Shown here: positions 41,216-52,560 of the stretch, one piece after another
How the letters are laid out: each line of letters begins with the position of its first letter
Numbering within the stretch: the stretch's first letter is position 1
Assembly: GCA_029215795.1 (NCBI GenBank)
Contig: JARDYH010000003.1
Location: 178,138,382 to 178,202,381 of the forward strand
Direction of reading: 5' to 3'
Origin: Anniella stebbinsi
Lineage: Eukaryota; Chordata; Lepidosauria; Squamata; Anniellidae
DNA length: 64,000 bases
Made by a program: the position numbers and the translations under genes
The notes under the pieces: generated by a model
The model's input: only the letters and a program-made list of their open reading frames with translations
Database searches by the model: none
Told to the model about the DNA's origin: nothing

Positions 41216-41927
41216 AGACATTTGAACATGAAGGCCTTGAATGTGCTTAACAGAATTGCTGCTGTAATTAGTAAAAAAACCCAACCAGTACAGATATATG
41301 CTTGCATTGTAGGTAACAACACTGTAGGCAGCAACATCTAGGTAGCTTCTATGCCTCCACTTGCTGTATTGTACAGGTATGCCACAAACCAGCTCCTTCC
41401 TTTTTCTCTAGTGAAGCATGGATATCTGGTGATTTACAGACAAGCATGGAGCGGACAGACGTCTCTGCGTAGTTTTCTTATTTTATTCGGATGCCTTTCC
41501 AACCTACTGCATCTTTCTCTGATATATTCTATCAGGCATGTGATTCAAACTTCTGGCCAAGGCTGTGTGGCTGGAAAGAATGCCTAAGGGAAAATAAAGA
41601 GGGGGAAAATCTGGTAGAAGTAAAACTTAATCAGGAAAACAGAATACAAATTCAGCCCCATTGGAAGGAAACATAAAACTGCATTCTAACTAATCTGGCC
41701 TAGATAATAAAAGCCAGAGGTTAGGGCAGAAGATTCAGAACAACACAAAACTGACTGATTTACCAAGATTGATTCTTAGAAAGCAAAGTTCAGCTTGCTT
41801 CTTAGTTGACAAAGAGTGTGAGCGGCATGTCTGCTTGCTGAAGCTGGTGTAGGGAAAGGCGAATGTATTTTAGAAATCCTATTAGAACATCTAACTAGTG
41901 TTTCCAACACCAAAGTTATTATAAAGC
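41216..41927. other. No recognisable feature
   Basis: AT-rich interval, unassigned. Confidence 0.4.
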
Positions 41928-42098
41928 TCAGATTTCATTGAGAGAGTAAAGGCAGAACACAAGTGAAAATTATATCAATACTGATTGGGAGGAAAATTAT
42001 TAGATTAGTCTATATATATATATATATATATATGATTTCCCTTTTTTAATAATTGAGTTTACTGTTTCTGTAAGCAACTCAATTATTAAAAAAGGGAA

Positions 42099-42140
<42 letters not shown>

Positions 42141-42225
42141 CAGACTAATCTAATAATTTTCCTCCCAATCAGTATTGATATAATTTTCACTTGTGTTCTG
42201 CCTTTACTCTTTCAATGAAATCTGA
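41928..42225. repeat. 298-bp AT-rich palindrome with (TA)n in both arms
   Basis: The left arm runs TCAGATTTCATTGAGAGAG, AAGGCAGAACACAAGTG, GATTGGGAGGAAAATTATTA, an (AT)n run, then GATTTCCCTTTTTTAATAAT. The right arm returns all of it with one substitution seen plus length changes in the (AT)n runs (11 units left, about 17 right). The loop, about 42060-42074, contains ACTGTTTCTGTAA. Its reverse complement, TTACAGAAACAGT, follows the right arm at 42228-42240. No terminal motif or coding content. Confidence 0.92.
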
Positions 42226-42240
42226 GTTTACAGAAACAGT

Positions 42241-43029
42241 AGAGTGACTCATATTTCTACCATTGTTACACAACATGCATGACTTCCACACATCTCAGTG
42301 GTGTGTGGGATTAGCATTCCCACTTCTAAGAGAATTCACTGGCTGGTTTTTGAAAATGCCATGCTATTTTCTTCTTGATATGACCTGGTGACTGTACTCT
42401 ACTGATTTGTCTGTCAGATGCCATTTTATTACACGTGGACAGAACTAATCACAGTGACAGGCAAGACCCAAACGATTTATTGCTGTGCAGAACCAAAAAG
42501 ATCTCTGTGGCATAAAAATCAGAATATTCAGAGACAAGGCTCTCTCATTGGGTTTGATATTATGTTTGATTGACCCTGAAAATTAGGCAGGAACGTCCTA
42601 CCTGAAATGATGAAAATATTAGGACACACATTTCAATATGAACCAACCTAATTTGCATATCCCAAACAAAAATGTTAATTGGAACACAATTATTCTTCAG
42701 TTTTTACACTTCTCCAAAGTTTTCAATGCAGCTCTCCAATTAAAAATGGGTGCAAACGTGTGTACATTATGGAAAATAGAATTTAAAAAGTGTATACTGG
42801 GGGAAATAACATACAAAAATGTGTATATTGGGGGAAAATAGCAATGTGTATGGATTTTCATGTGCACAAAAAATAAAATACATGCTGATGTTCATGTAAA
42901 TTTAAAACACATTTTGGGTTGGATTAAAACGTTCCTTTCTTCTGGTGGAAGTTATGTCCTTCATTGGAAGAACACTCCTGCTCATAGAACCTCCTTCTTT
43001 TGGAGGATAGGAATCAACTCATCACCTTG
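42241..43029. other. No recognisable feature
   Basis: AT-rich interval. The words GTGTATATTGGGGGAAA and GTGTATACTGGGGGAAA at about 42790-42840 are short near-repeats 33 bp apart. Confidence 0.4.
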
Positions 43030-43158
43030 GCAGGAACTTCACTACTACCTTATAATGGTTTACAAAGGTATTGACAACTCTAGGGGCCCATGTTGCATTC
43101 CATATACTGTTTTCAAACTGCTTTCAAAGTGTTTTATCCTGCTTGGTGTAGATCTGGT
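43030..43158. mobile_element. MITE-B copy, diverged
   Basis: CTACTACCTTATAATGGTT, TATTGACAACTCTAGGGGCC, TATACTGTTTTCAAACTGC, GTTTTATCCTGCTTGGTGTA, GATCTGG. The right end is clear, the left end weak. Confidence 0.72.
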
Positions 43159-43728
43159 CCTGGTCTCCTGATCTTCAGCAGATCTTTCAGTGGAAAGTTA
43201 TGGGCAAGCACCTTTGGAAACAGGAAATGGGGAGGAAATCAACAGTAATAGGATTACAGCAGTACTTGCCCTAGCCAAATGGTGCCCCAGTGAGGACCAT
43301 GCCCCACCCATTTGTTCAATTTTTGAATACCTAATTTTTATTTGTAGTCCATTTCACAACTTTGCTGCATATACTGTATGTATGATTTATCCTTGTCATA
43401 TAATAGATTGTAAAATTTCCACCTAGATAATAAAAAACCCAGCAACACATTAATACAATGTTGTTCATACAGGTTGGTGTTGCGAACTTTACAAGTGAAG
43501 ACGAACTGTTGGTACTAATTATTTGACCTGTTGAATGAATAGTGAATTAGATGACCTATGACAGCCAAATCCTGAGGCTGGTATACAGAGTCCTTCCTCC
43601 CCCTCAACATGCCACCCCCAAAGCTTGGTAACTAGGCCATATGACCTTATTAAGGGAATCACAGTTGTGTTCCCTTGTTAATGCTCCATCAGTAAAAAAC
43701 ACATCCACCATGTTAAAGGGGTAATTGG

Positions 43729-44348
43729 TAGGGATGTACATGCCCAAAAGTATCATAGCGTATCATTATCGGAATTTCAGACCAAAAAAATTATCATCTC
43801 CAATAATATCATAGGTGAACCGTATCGTATTGTATCGTATTTCTGATAATTATCGGAAATCCGATATTATATAGTTTTTCCATTTTGCCCTAGAGAGTTG
43901 ATTTTTGAGTCAGAAAGGCCTAAAACTTCTTAATTTTCCAAGTTACAGGTTTGAAACTTGGTCACAGTGCAGACTGAGTGTTGCTAGTCTTGTGTGCCAA
44001 ATTTTAGAACAATCAGTGCAAGTGTTACTCAGAAATAAGCTTTCAAATACACTGTTTCAGGTGGCTGAAATGTGGTCCTTTTTCAAGAGACGTCGTCCAG
44101 TACTCATGGGCATCTCACAGATGGCCCTGTGGGGACTCATCTGTGCCCAATTTCAGACGCACAGCTGCAGGCGTTACTCTGAAGTAAGCTCTCAGCAACA
44201 TGTACTGTTTCCGGTAATGCACTCCATGCTGCTGCTGCTGAGACTTATAGGTGTATTTTAATGAATACAATGAACTTTCAAAACCTGTGGATAAACCTAG
44301 GCAGTGCCTTTCATATGCAGTCATAAAAGTAAAATGTGTTAATCAGGT
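43729..44348. mobile_element. hAT-like remnant, TAGGGATGTACATGCC end; right end unknown
   Basis: TAGGGATGTACATGCCC resembles the 5' end at 48383. It is followed by dense ATTATCGGA / TATCGTAT words. From about 43890 the text is AT-mixed with GAAACTTGGTCACAGTGC and similar. No matching right end was seen, so the end coordinate is only where the tandem duplication begins. No credible protein. Confidence 0.4.
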
Positions 44349-44756
44349 GAACTGCTGCTGCCTTGTCTCATTGATTAGGCCATGCATGTCTACAAATTAA
44401 AAGTATTGGGGGGTAGGGGAATAGCACGAGCATTACAGTTATTTTAGCCAGCCTTAGCAGGCAGGGCCTCATTGGGCCAGGAGATACCCCGGAAGCATGG
44501 AAACCTGGAGGATCCCACTAGCACCTATGTGTGGCACAGTGAGTGGATGCATTGCATTCCACCGCAGTAGCAGAACTGCTGCTGCCTTGTCTCATTGATT
44601 AGGCAATGCATGTCTAGGTACAAATGAAATAATAAAAGGATTGGGGGGTAGAGGAATAGCATGGGCGTTACAGTTATTTTAGCCAGCCTTAGCAGGCAGG
44701 GCTTCATTGGGCCATGAGATACCCCGGAAACTTGGAAACCTGGAGGATCCCATCAA
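44349..44756. repeat. 224-bp tandem duplication
   Basis: GAACTGCTGCTGCCTTGTCT starts both units (44349 and 44573), followed in both by GATTAGGC(C/A)ATGCATGTCT, TTACAGTTATTTTAGCCAGC, CTTAGCAGGCAGGGC and ACCTGGAGGATCCCA. The homologous part is about 170-185 bp per unit, with about 55 bp of spacer ending the first unit. The units differ by roughly ten changes and a small insertion. Confidence 0.9.
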
Positions 44757-44889
44757 AACAATCCTCACACACCGCCTTGACCTCATCGTGCTTGAAAATT
44801 AAAATGACCCAGTCTGCCCGCAATCCCCGTGCAGGAAGGGGGGGCAGTTCTTCATGCCAAAGCTGCACACATTGGCTGGAGCAGTGGAA

Positions 44890-45020
44890 AATAAAAGTCA
44901 TGTTTGGGGTAGAAGTAGGCACTTCGCCAAATAAATAAAAAGTCATGTTTGGGGTAGAGGTAGGCACTTCGCCAAATAAAAGTCACGTTCGGGGTAGAAG
45001 TAGGCACTTCGCCAGTTAAA
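44890..45020. repeat. Three tandem ~41-45-bp units
   Basis: The core AGTCATGTTTGGGGTAGA, AGTAGGCACTTCGCCAAATA occurs at 44893, 44940 and 44980. The third unit has ACGTTCGG instead of ATGTTTGG. It follows the 224-bp duplication by about 135 bp. Confidence 0.9.
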
Positions 45021-48000
45021 AGGGGAGAATGAGAATTTCACTTGCACTTTCTGCCTCCTTAGGGAGGATGTGGTGTTAAGGCTTGTGAGCCTTAACTCCC
45101 AATTTCCCTGCTTTTTGGTGCTTGGCTGGAAACTGTAGAGCCTTAACGTTGTTTTTCTAAACCGTAGGTTTTTCGTTTAATGAATATTACATGCTGGTTT
45201 GTGGCCTAGTCTTGGGATAATTGATTGATCCATCTCCATAAAAGAGAAATGTGAGAGAACACTTTCCCTTCATGTTATTTCTCTAATGGGATGGAACTGC
45301 TAAACTAATGCAGTTTTTTTTCCTTAGACTGCTCTTACTGTTCTTTTGGGTTACATTATTCCATGACCACTAAAGTTTAGAATTTTTTATCGCAAGAAAA
45401 GCTTTCCTTCCATGAAAAATTGTTTCCTCCCTAGATTTAGATAGTCTTTACCTCCAGAAATCTGTAAAATTATGATTTTTTAAAGGTAGACGTGTTTATC
45501 GCATGTCTCCTGCCAGTCACTGAGAGAATGGATACAGTGTTCATCCCATGGGTTGTAGTGAATGAGAGTAAAGTTGCACAACTGTTATCCTTGTTGAATT
45601 CATCCACCCAAACTCCTCTATTGCTGGAGCTGTCAATCAACCTTCTTTCATCAGAATTAAATTGACTTAAAAAAATAAAAAGAAAGAAAAAGCTCATAAG
45701 TTTCAAAAGAGAATGCCTGCAGTGTGAAAATGAATTATTATGTAGTTCAGGCTCTATTTCAAGTTTGTGACCTATTCTAACCATGTGTTTTATTTGCTGT
45801 ATATTGCCTAAATGAATGCACATCTGCAACTCCCCCCCCCCAAGCTTAAATAAAGTTCAGATGTTTAGGGCCAGCCAGTTCAAGTTTCACCAATATAAAC
45901 AGAAATATTATCTCCTGATATTTTAAAAAAATGGCTAGTGCTGTTGCTATTTCCTGTAAAGTTTTGTTTAAAAAAAAAAGATTTGTAAAGGTCTACTTCA
46001 GACAGTGTTCACCTCTAAAACTAAAATGAATTGGCTGAAAGCAACACTTTTAACCTTAAGAGAGTATTGAAAATAAGATTGGTTAATTAAGGGAAGAGCT
46101 TAGATGTTCCAACATTGTTGCATGACTTCAAAGCCCTTCCATCGTTTCCATGTCTCTGTTGAAGCCCTATGGAGGTGTTCAACTTCATACGATTCCACAT
46201 GTTTGTGTGTGGGAAAGAGCAGTCATGCTCACTGGCCCAGCCGCACCACTTTCCATGGGTTGGAGGGAGAAGGTCTGAAGAGGGGAGCTTGCTTTATACA
46301 GATAGGCTCTGCAATTCAGAATTCTGCACCATCAGGGATTTAAATCACATGGGAAAACTATATGCACACAACAAGCTCTCCAACGAAGACTTCCCCTTCC
46401 AACACATGCAAGGCAATGGGACCAGGCTATGAGGCTGTGATAGAGGGGTGGCACCAGCAAGCATGGCCCCACTCTATACCCTCTCACATGACTGGAATTG
46501 AGTGAAGCTCATTGCCTGCATAGAAGCTTGAATTTGCAACCAAGTTTGGGCGAAAACAGTCAGGGGCGTTTCTTTGGAGAGGCAAACAGGACACCACCTT
46601 GTACATCCAATTTTGCAGGCCTCAAAACAATGCCCTGAAGGTAGTGGCAGCACTCTGGTTCCTCCCACATGCTGGCTGCCCACCCATCCATGTTGCTCAG
46701 ACAGCCCACATGCCCACCCAATCTCTCTCTCTGGACTTTCCCAGAGTGGGGGACTGATTAGGTGGGCAGGATCTCTGGAAAGCTGGCAGGCCCAGGTAAT
46801 CTCCAGGGCCCCCTCACCCAGAATGCCCCAGTTTAAGAAAGAACTCTTCAAAGCACAGCCCAGAGGGGGAGGCAGACAGTGGGGAGGTTAAAGAGGAGGA
46901 GATGGAAGATAGCAGTGGCTGTAGCCAAAGTGGAGGTCAGAGCGAATGTGGGGTATTAGTGGCAGTGGTGGCTGGGTGGTGTGGAGATATGAGGATGGGG
47001 GTAAGAGAGGGGGCTGTTGTTGGTGGCATGTTGATCAGGGCACCAAGGCACCAAAAACAGTAAAGATGGGCTTTAAAGCAGCTGACCAGGAGTTGGAAAG
47101 GAAGAAGCATCTTCCTTCTACCATCAGCTTCTGCAGAGGAAACGTTTCCCTCCTGACCCTGCTTTGCAAAAAGGAAGCAATGGAGAGGCTTTGAAGACAC
47201 ACTTTGGAGGAACAACGTATAGTTCTGCTTCCATCCTCTCTCGATTAAAACAGTGAGCTCAAGAATAGCCATCCTTATCTTAATTATGCACCACCATACA
47301 ATATTTAAGTGTCATCTCATGCAGGGCAACTGGGACAAAATTGCTCTGGTCATTTGTCAGCAGGGCAAACTCTATCATTAGGCAGCAGGAGGTGGATGCC
47401 TCAAGCAGGAGATGCTAAGTTGTACCAGTGAAGGCAGCCTCCACAGCCAGTCATTTCCCCCTGGCTGTTCCCATTCCCATGAGGTGGAACAATGAGCAAG
47501 CAGTGGTGATGTGTCAGAGGACAGACATGTGTGTGTCACACTGCTTACCCTTGCCTGCTGCTTTCAGGTGTGGTTGAGGACGCCAAGTTGAATTTCAATT
47601 ATTTATTTATACGTACACACATATTTATATCCTGTCTTTCTGGCCTATTTGGACAATGTAGCTGACTGCCAGTCCAGTTAGCTTATGTAAGTGGAATCAC
47701 CTCAGGAAGGAAAATGTCTTAGGCTGGCCCTATTTGTCAGACACCAATGCATGTGTGCATAGACAGATAGATATAGATCTGATGGTCATTTTGACAACTT
47801 ATATACATTCATATGCAGCGGTGTGAGAAGTTGCCAGCTGGGCTGGGAGAAAGGCAACTATTGTCATGAAGCAATGATAGCCAAGTTAAAGACAGAGTTA
47901 TGACATTTTAAAAAGTTAAAATACTGACTGAAAATATGAAAACTGAGCTCTTGGAATGAGAGATGATTGTTCCCTGATGCTATCATCCTTAATCATATTA

Positions 48001-48049
48001 CCTATGACTATTATTATTGTGACTATTATTATTGTTATTGTTATTCTCC
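45021..48049. other. No recognisable gene; largely unassigned
   Basis: A 3-kb interval without a clear repeat. Frames of 105-125 codons at 46474-46891 run antisense to each other and lack domains. An L2/MIR-like antisense tail may lie at 47600-47680 (ATTTATTTATACG, TTTATATCCTGTCTTTC). Confidence 0.4.
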
Positions 48050-48079
48050 CCTTGATAGTGCTGCATGTGCCTGGAGTTC

Positions 48080-48382
48080 AATACCTGGAAACCTGAGAGA
48101 AAGTGCTTTCATTACAGGCACATTGACTCCCTCCCTTCTCACATAAAAGTGGTGCCAAATCTAACAAGCTTTCAGCACCAGATAAAGACCTATTTATTTA
48201 TCTAGGCTTTTGACTGAATTCTCCTCTCTTTGCTTTTGCTGCATTGAGTAAACTATTATTTATCTGTTACTGTTTGATTATGTTTTTCACCTTACAGTAT
48301 TATTTTACTGCATTTTATTGTTTGCATCCAACTTTTGGGCTATTTTATAATGAAAAGTGAATAAGAAATTTCTTAAATAAAT
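48080..48382 (+). mobile_element. L2-like 3' remnant, sense, interrupted at its tail
   Basis: A T-rich untranslated-region-like text (CAGCACCAGATAAAGACC, GCATTTTATTGTTTGCATCC) ends TTCTTAAATAAAT, where a hAT-like element enters. The AAATAAAT on the other side is the target duplication. There is no coding part. Confidence 0.5.
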
Positions 48383-48799
48383 TAGGGATGGGTGAATTCA
48401 CCCCTGTCCGTGCTGCGCACTGCTTCCTGAACCCCTGCCAGTTGCCCAACCCTGTTCATTGTGCATGGTGAGCTGTCGGGCAGTCTGTGGGCACCTGGCA
48501 AGTGGAATCCCACTGTTCTGCCAGGCAGCCGTTTTGCATAGCATGGCGGAAATAAAGGAGTCCATTTATGCAAAATTACAGGCCAATGTGGTCTAATTAG
48601 ATCATTTACACCTGTAATTTTGCGTAAATAGACTCTTTACAGCTGTCATTTACACAAAATGGTGATTTATGGAAGGCGCTGAACTGCCATTCTGCACAAA
48701 ATGGTGGCTTGGCAGAGTTGGCGAACTCCAATCTGGAGGGCCAAGCTGGTGGGAACCCGCCAAGCTCAAGCCCCCAACTGGACACTTGTGACATCTCTA
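48383..48799. mobile_element. 417-bp hAT-like MITE with 8-bp duplication
   Basis: Left end TAGGGATGGGTGAATTCACC, right end GGACACTTGTGACATCTCTA. The ends are imperfect inverted repeats (TAGRGATG). AAATAAAT flanks both sides exactly (48375-48382 and 48800-48807), although this 8-mer is low-complexity. The interior contains TGCGTAAATAGACTC, TTTACACAAAATGG and CTGCACAAAATGGTGGC, and is non-coding. Confidence 0.82.
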
Positions 48800-48807
48800 A
48801 AATAAAT

Positions 48808-51208
48808 AGGTCACCATTTTCATCATCCATTTATTGCATATGTTTCATGTGTAAAGGCATTATATACCTTATTTCATAATACCAGGCAATATCCAATGGG
48901 GCTGTTGTGTAAGCAGCCCCTCCCCGCAATTCCATTGGACAAGTTTGTACAATGGCAATTTAACACTTCCTATAGGAAGCCCTGAAATAAGCAAAACCTT
49001 TCATTTCTGGATTGGGACAGGTCAGCAGAGCTCCCTTATATGTTTCTGCTCATTTCTGCTTGCTCCCAGAAGTACTAAATCTCCATTGTGCAAGTGGTGG
49101 GTCTTGCTTGTGGAGCAGAACCGGACAAGATGCAGCACCCCATTGGATGCCCCCCAATGTCTTTGACTGCAGATGTTTAGACAACGGGAGCTAAGGTTGG
49201 AATCACATGTTACAAGGAAATGTGGGATAATGCTAATATGGGGATGGGTGAAGGGGATGTGCAGGGAAGACATGGTGTTTGTATGGCCTGCAAACACCTC
49301 TGGATGTTTTAAAGCTAGTTTCCCACATTTGCTCCAGAAATAAGCTGTCCTTGGGGGAAGAGCCTAGCAGGGAGAACATTTTGCAGGAGAGCATCAATGT
49401 TCAAGGGAATGGTTAAGCATGCCCGTTCACCCACTGATTCTCCCCAACAAATATCCTGTGTTCCCCATACCTCACATCTGTGTTACCTTGAGCAGACACC
49501 AGCTTGGAAACCTGCATTTGCCAAGATAATGTTTTAGTTCTGCCCCAAGAGCTAGCTGTAAAATGCATGCATGGCTCCGCAGGAATTTGAGGCCAGGTTT
49601 TTCAGGTCCAACTCCAACACTTTGTTGACTACAGCTTTCTGGCTCTGCCCACAAATTAAAATCTTTTGTTTGTTTGACTGTGTCATTTCAAACTCTAATG
49701 TATCCAATACCATGGACCAACCTTTTTTGCACTCCTATTTTTCTCCTCCATATTGGGCCTTCGAAAAATGCTCTATTTCACCTCAGCCTGGATATGTAAA
49801 CCTCAAATCGTTCTTCTTTTTAAACATTTGGCACCAACATATTGATCTAATCATGATCTCACCTCTACAACATGTCCGCCATTGTGTATATCAAATACAT
49901 TAACACCATCTGAAGCTCTGAGGATAAGAGGCTGAGGTTAAGATTAGCTCGAGTACTGCTCCTAAGAAGGGCCTTTGGCATCACAACGTATCAGTGTGAG
50001 CACCATTTCTCCCAGCGATGTTATGAGAAAAGGAATAAGGCCATTCAGAAAAACGAGAAACTCATTCAACTCCTTGCAAATACATTGAAGGCAAGAAGGG
50101 CTCCCAGCCTTGGGTTCAAACCTGCAGATATTTGGAAGATGTTATGGTTAACATATTGAGCCATGAATTGTGTTTGCAGTCATACCAATCTTCCTTTGCA
50201 CAATACTTTGTGGCTGATACAATTTGTTTTTCTCAACAGCTCCCCCTCCCCCCCCAGCTACAGCTAAGACACCTGCATTGTTGGAAACTTAATTTTACTC
50301 TATGCCAAAAAAGAAAGAAAGAAAGAAAGAAAATAAGTTCATTTTAGAGATATGCTGGATCCTTGTGCTCTCCCGCATTCCTCAGTAGAATGTTTCACAG
50401 CAAAATATTTTGTCAGCTGGATGGGAAGAGCAGTAAAACTGCAAACAGCAGTGGTGGAAATGATCAGCACCCAGGAGACACTAATTTTCTGCTTTCACAT
50501 GGGAGAGTCTGAAATATGAATCCCTGTCTTGCTCCTAATTTACCTTGAAACATTCCAGTTCTGGCAGAGCAAATGTACATTGTCAAACATGCACTCCAAA
50601 ACAGTGTGAAAATGTGGAACACATTCAGAAATGATAGCAACTTATTCTGCTTTCAATCATACATTTGTTCTACCTCTGTGTGTTAAATGGGTGCTGTGTC
50701 TGTTTTCTCTGACGTTAAGAAGTGTCAAATCGAAATACTCTCTCAAGTTATGGCAAGGATTTTAAAAACTCCTGTTGCAGCTCAAATCCATTAACATGAC
50801 ATTTTGTGTATGCGCAGCTTTAATGAATTAAGTCTGGATGGGGGGAACTAATCATTTTGTGGATGATGTAAACACAGTTGCTTCGATCCAGGAATTTCTT
50901 ATGGGTGGGGATGGGGCCACCCAATTCACATGCAGAGACCACTCACTGCCCAGCATTCAGTTTAACAGAGGTATTATGCTCATGTTGACTCATAAGAGCT
51001 TTTACCTATGAATTAACCTCTCCTCCCTTTCTAGTTTCTATCCTCATGGCTTTTCAAGAGAAATTAACGAGGCAGAAATGTTGCGCACTCACAAATTATA
51101 TAATATGCAAAACCTAAGATAAGTATACCATAAAGCAGAAAAGGAGTAAAACATTACTGTTGCAAAAATTTAAGACATGGGTGAAAAAAACTAGGTTCAA
51201 ACTCTGTC
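48808..51208. other. No recognisable gene; (AAAG)n near 50312-50331
   Basis: AT-rich interval. Around 50690-50840 the sequence is non-repetitive and AT-rich (CCATTAACATGACATTTTG, CGCAGCTTTAATGAATTAAG), and could be single-copy regulatory DNA. No proof is visible. Confidence 0.4.
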
Positions 51209-51875
51209 TGATTATCTAGGCTGACTATATTTTGGAAATTAAAAAGGAGGACAACATGGCCACCCCAAGGGGTCGTGCCCAACAACATATCCAGCCCCCA
51301 AGGGGGTGTGCCCACCAACATGTCCAGCCCCCAAGGGGGCGTGCCCACCCAAACATGGCCTTGGTCACATGTCTGATTTCATAGTACACAATTAAGACAA
51401 ACCTGTCCTACATAACATCTTAACGTTAAAATCACTGAAATAAAGAACAAATGAGACATTCAATGTATCTGAAATTAACTTCATACACTCCTACTTTTGT
51501 AGCTTTTGCTGTACTTTGAAGCTTTTGCTATGCTCTGTGTGATACAGTCTCCCCTTCCCTCAAATATCTTTTCTGACTGTAAATCCTTCACTGGACGACC
51601 ATAGTCTCACCTTTCCTAACATTTAACACTCTTTCCCATCACCTTTCTCATATCCATACTCACAGATTCAGCATACTACTACCACTGAACAAACAAAGCA
51701 GTTGACAAGTGCAGAAAAATCTAGTACAACAGCGTTCAGAAAGAGTATAAAATACTAATGCCTTCCAAATATTAGCATGGAACAAAATGGACTAAAGGCT
51801 TGTTGCAGTCACTTCTCACTAGCACTTCTGGTTCATCAATGAGAAACTAATCTAAAAATGTGTCATTATATCTCT

Positions 51876-51912
51876 GGTTCATTAGCCATGTCAGTAGCAT
51901 GGCTAATGAACC
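51876..51912. other. 15-bp perfect hairpin
   Basis: GGTTCATTAGCCATG at 51876-51890 pairs with CATGGCTAATGAACC at 51898-51912 around the loop TCAGTAG. It lies in the part of hAT-L copy 2 that copy 1 lacks. Confidence 0.9.
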
Positions 51913-52029
51913 AAGACCATGGTCAGTAGCAATACAAATAAAGACCAGAACAGATGCCCATTATCACAATGCTAGACAAGGATCTTTCCCTCCTTTTATC
52001 CAAATATCTCCTGAATTTACACTGCCTTC

Positions 52030-52271
52030 TCCTCCCTCCTGGAGGAGAAGGCTATCAATGGCTAATAGCCATGATGGTTGTATGCTACCTCCATTATTCG
52101 AGGCAGCAATCCTGTGTGCACCAGTTGTTGGGGAACATGGGTAGGAGGGTGCTGTTGCACCATGTCCTGCTTTATTGATCCCTGGCCAACAACTGGTTGG
52201 CCACTGTGTAAACAGAGTGCTGGACTAAATGGACCCTTGGTCTGATCCAGCATCACACTTCATATGTTTTT
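52030..52271 (-). repeat. REP-S copy, antisense, nested in hAT-L
   Basis: CTCCTGGAGGAGAAGGCTAT, CAATGGCTAATAGCCATGAT, GTTGGGGAACATGGGTAGG, GAGTGCTGGACTAAATGGAC, CCTTGGTCTGATCCAGCATC. It interrupts the hAT-L text between ACACTGCCT and GTGTGTAGAGAAC; these are continuous, except for a few bases, at 2309-2330. Confidence 0.85.
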
Positions 52272-52560
52272 AGTGTGTAGAGAACAGAAATCCTAATCAG
52301 GGACCCAAAGAAAACTGCCCAAAGAAACGACAGAAACAAGTCCCATTGATTTCAATAAAGCTTACTCCCAGATAAATGAATATAGGATTGCAGCCCCTTC
52401 ACATCTGTTCATCTTATTCTAGGAAGTGCAAGCCCCTCCTGTCAAGGACAACTATGCACTCACAGAACCTGGCCTCCTGGATCATGCAACCAGCAGGTGC
52501 TTTCCAGAAAGATGGTTTCAGACCCACGCTATGCTGGGACAGAACAATTCTGGGACAAGA

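Larger units (their letters stand above)
51217..52555. mobile_element. hAT-L, copy 2, right end missing, with insertions
   Basis: It starts TAGGCTGACTATATTTTGGA and follows copy 1 (1793-2645) block by block: CATGGCCTTGGTCACATGTC, TAACATCTTAACGTTAAAAT, GATTTCAATAAAGCTTACTC, TGGATCATGCAACCAGCAGG. It contains about 180 bp absent from copy 1 (about 51803-51985), including the hairpin at 51876-51912, and an antisense REP-S at 52030-52271. Near the left it has extra CCCCCAAGGGGGYGTGCCCA repeats. Homology ends near 52555. No GGTCACCCTA right end was found. Confidence 0.82.

Noticed and set aside
46474..46891. 125- and 105-codon frames on opposite strands
   Set aside because: They are antisense to each other, contain no domain, and no neighbouring exon is visible.
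51209..51216. TGATTATC as left duplication of hAT-L copy 2
   Set aside because: No matching right end or second TGATTATC was found next to a CACCCTA motif within the expected range.
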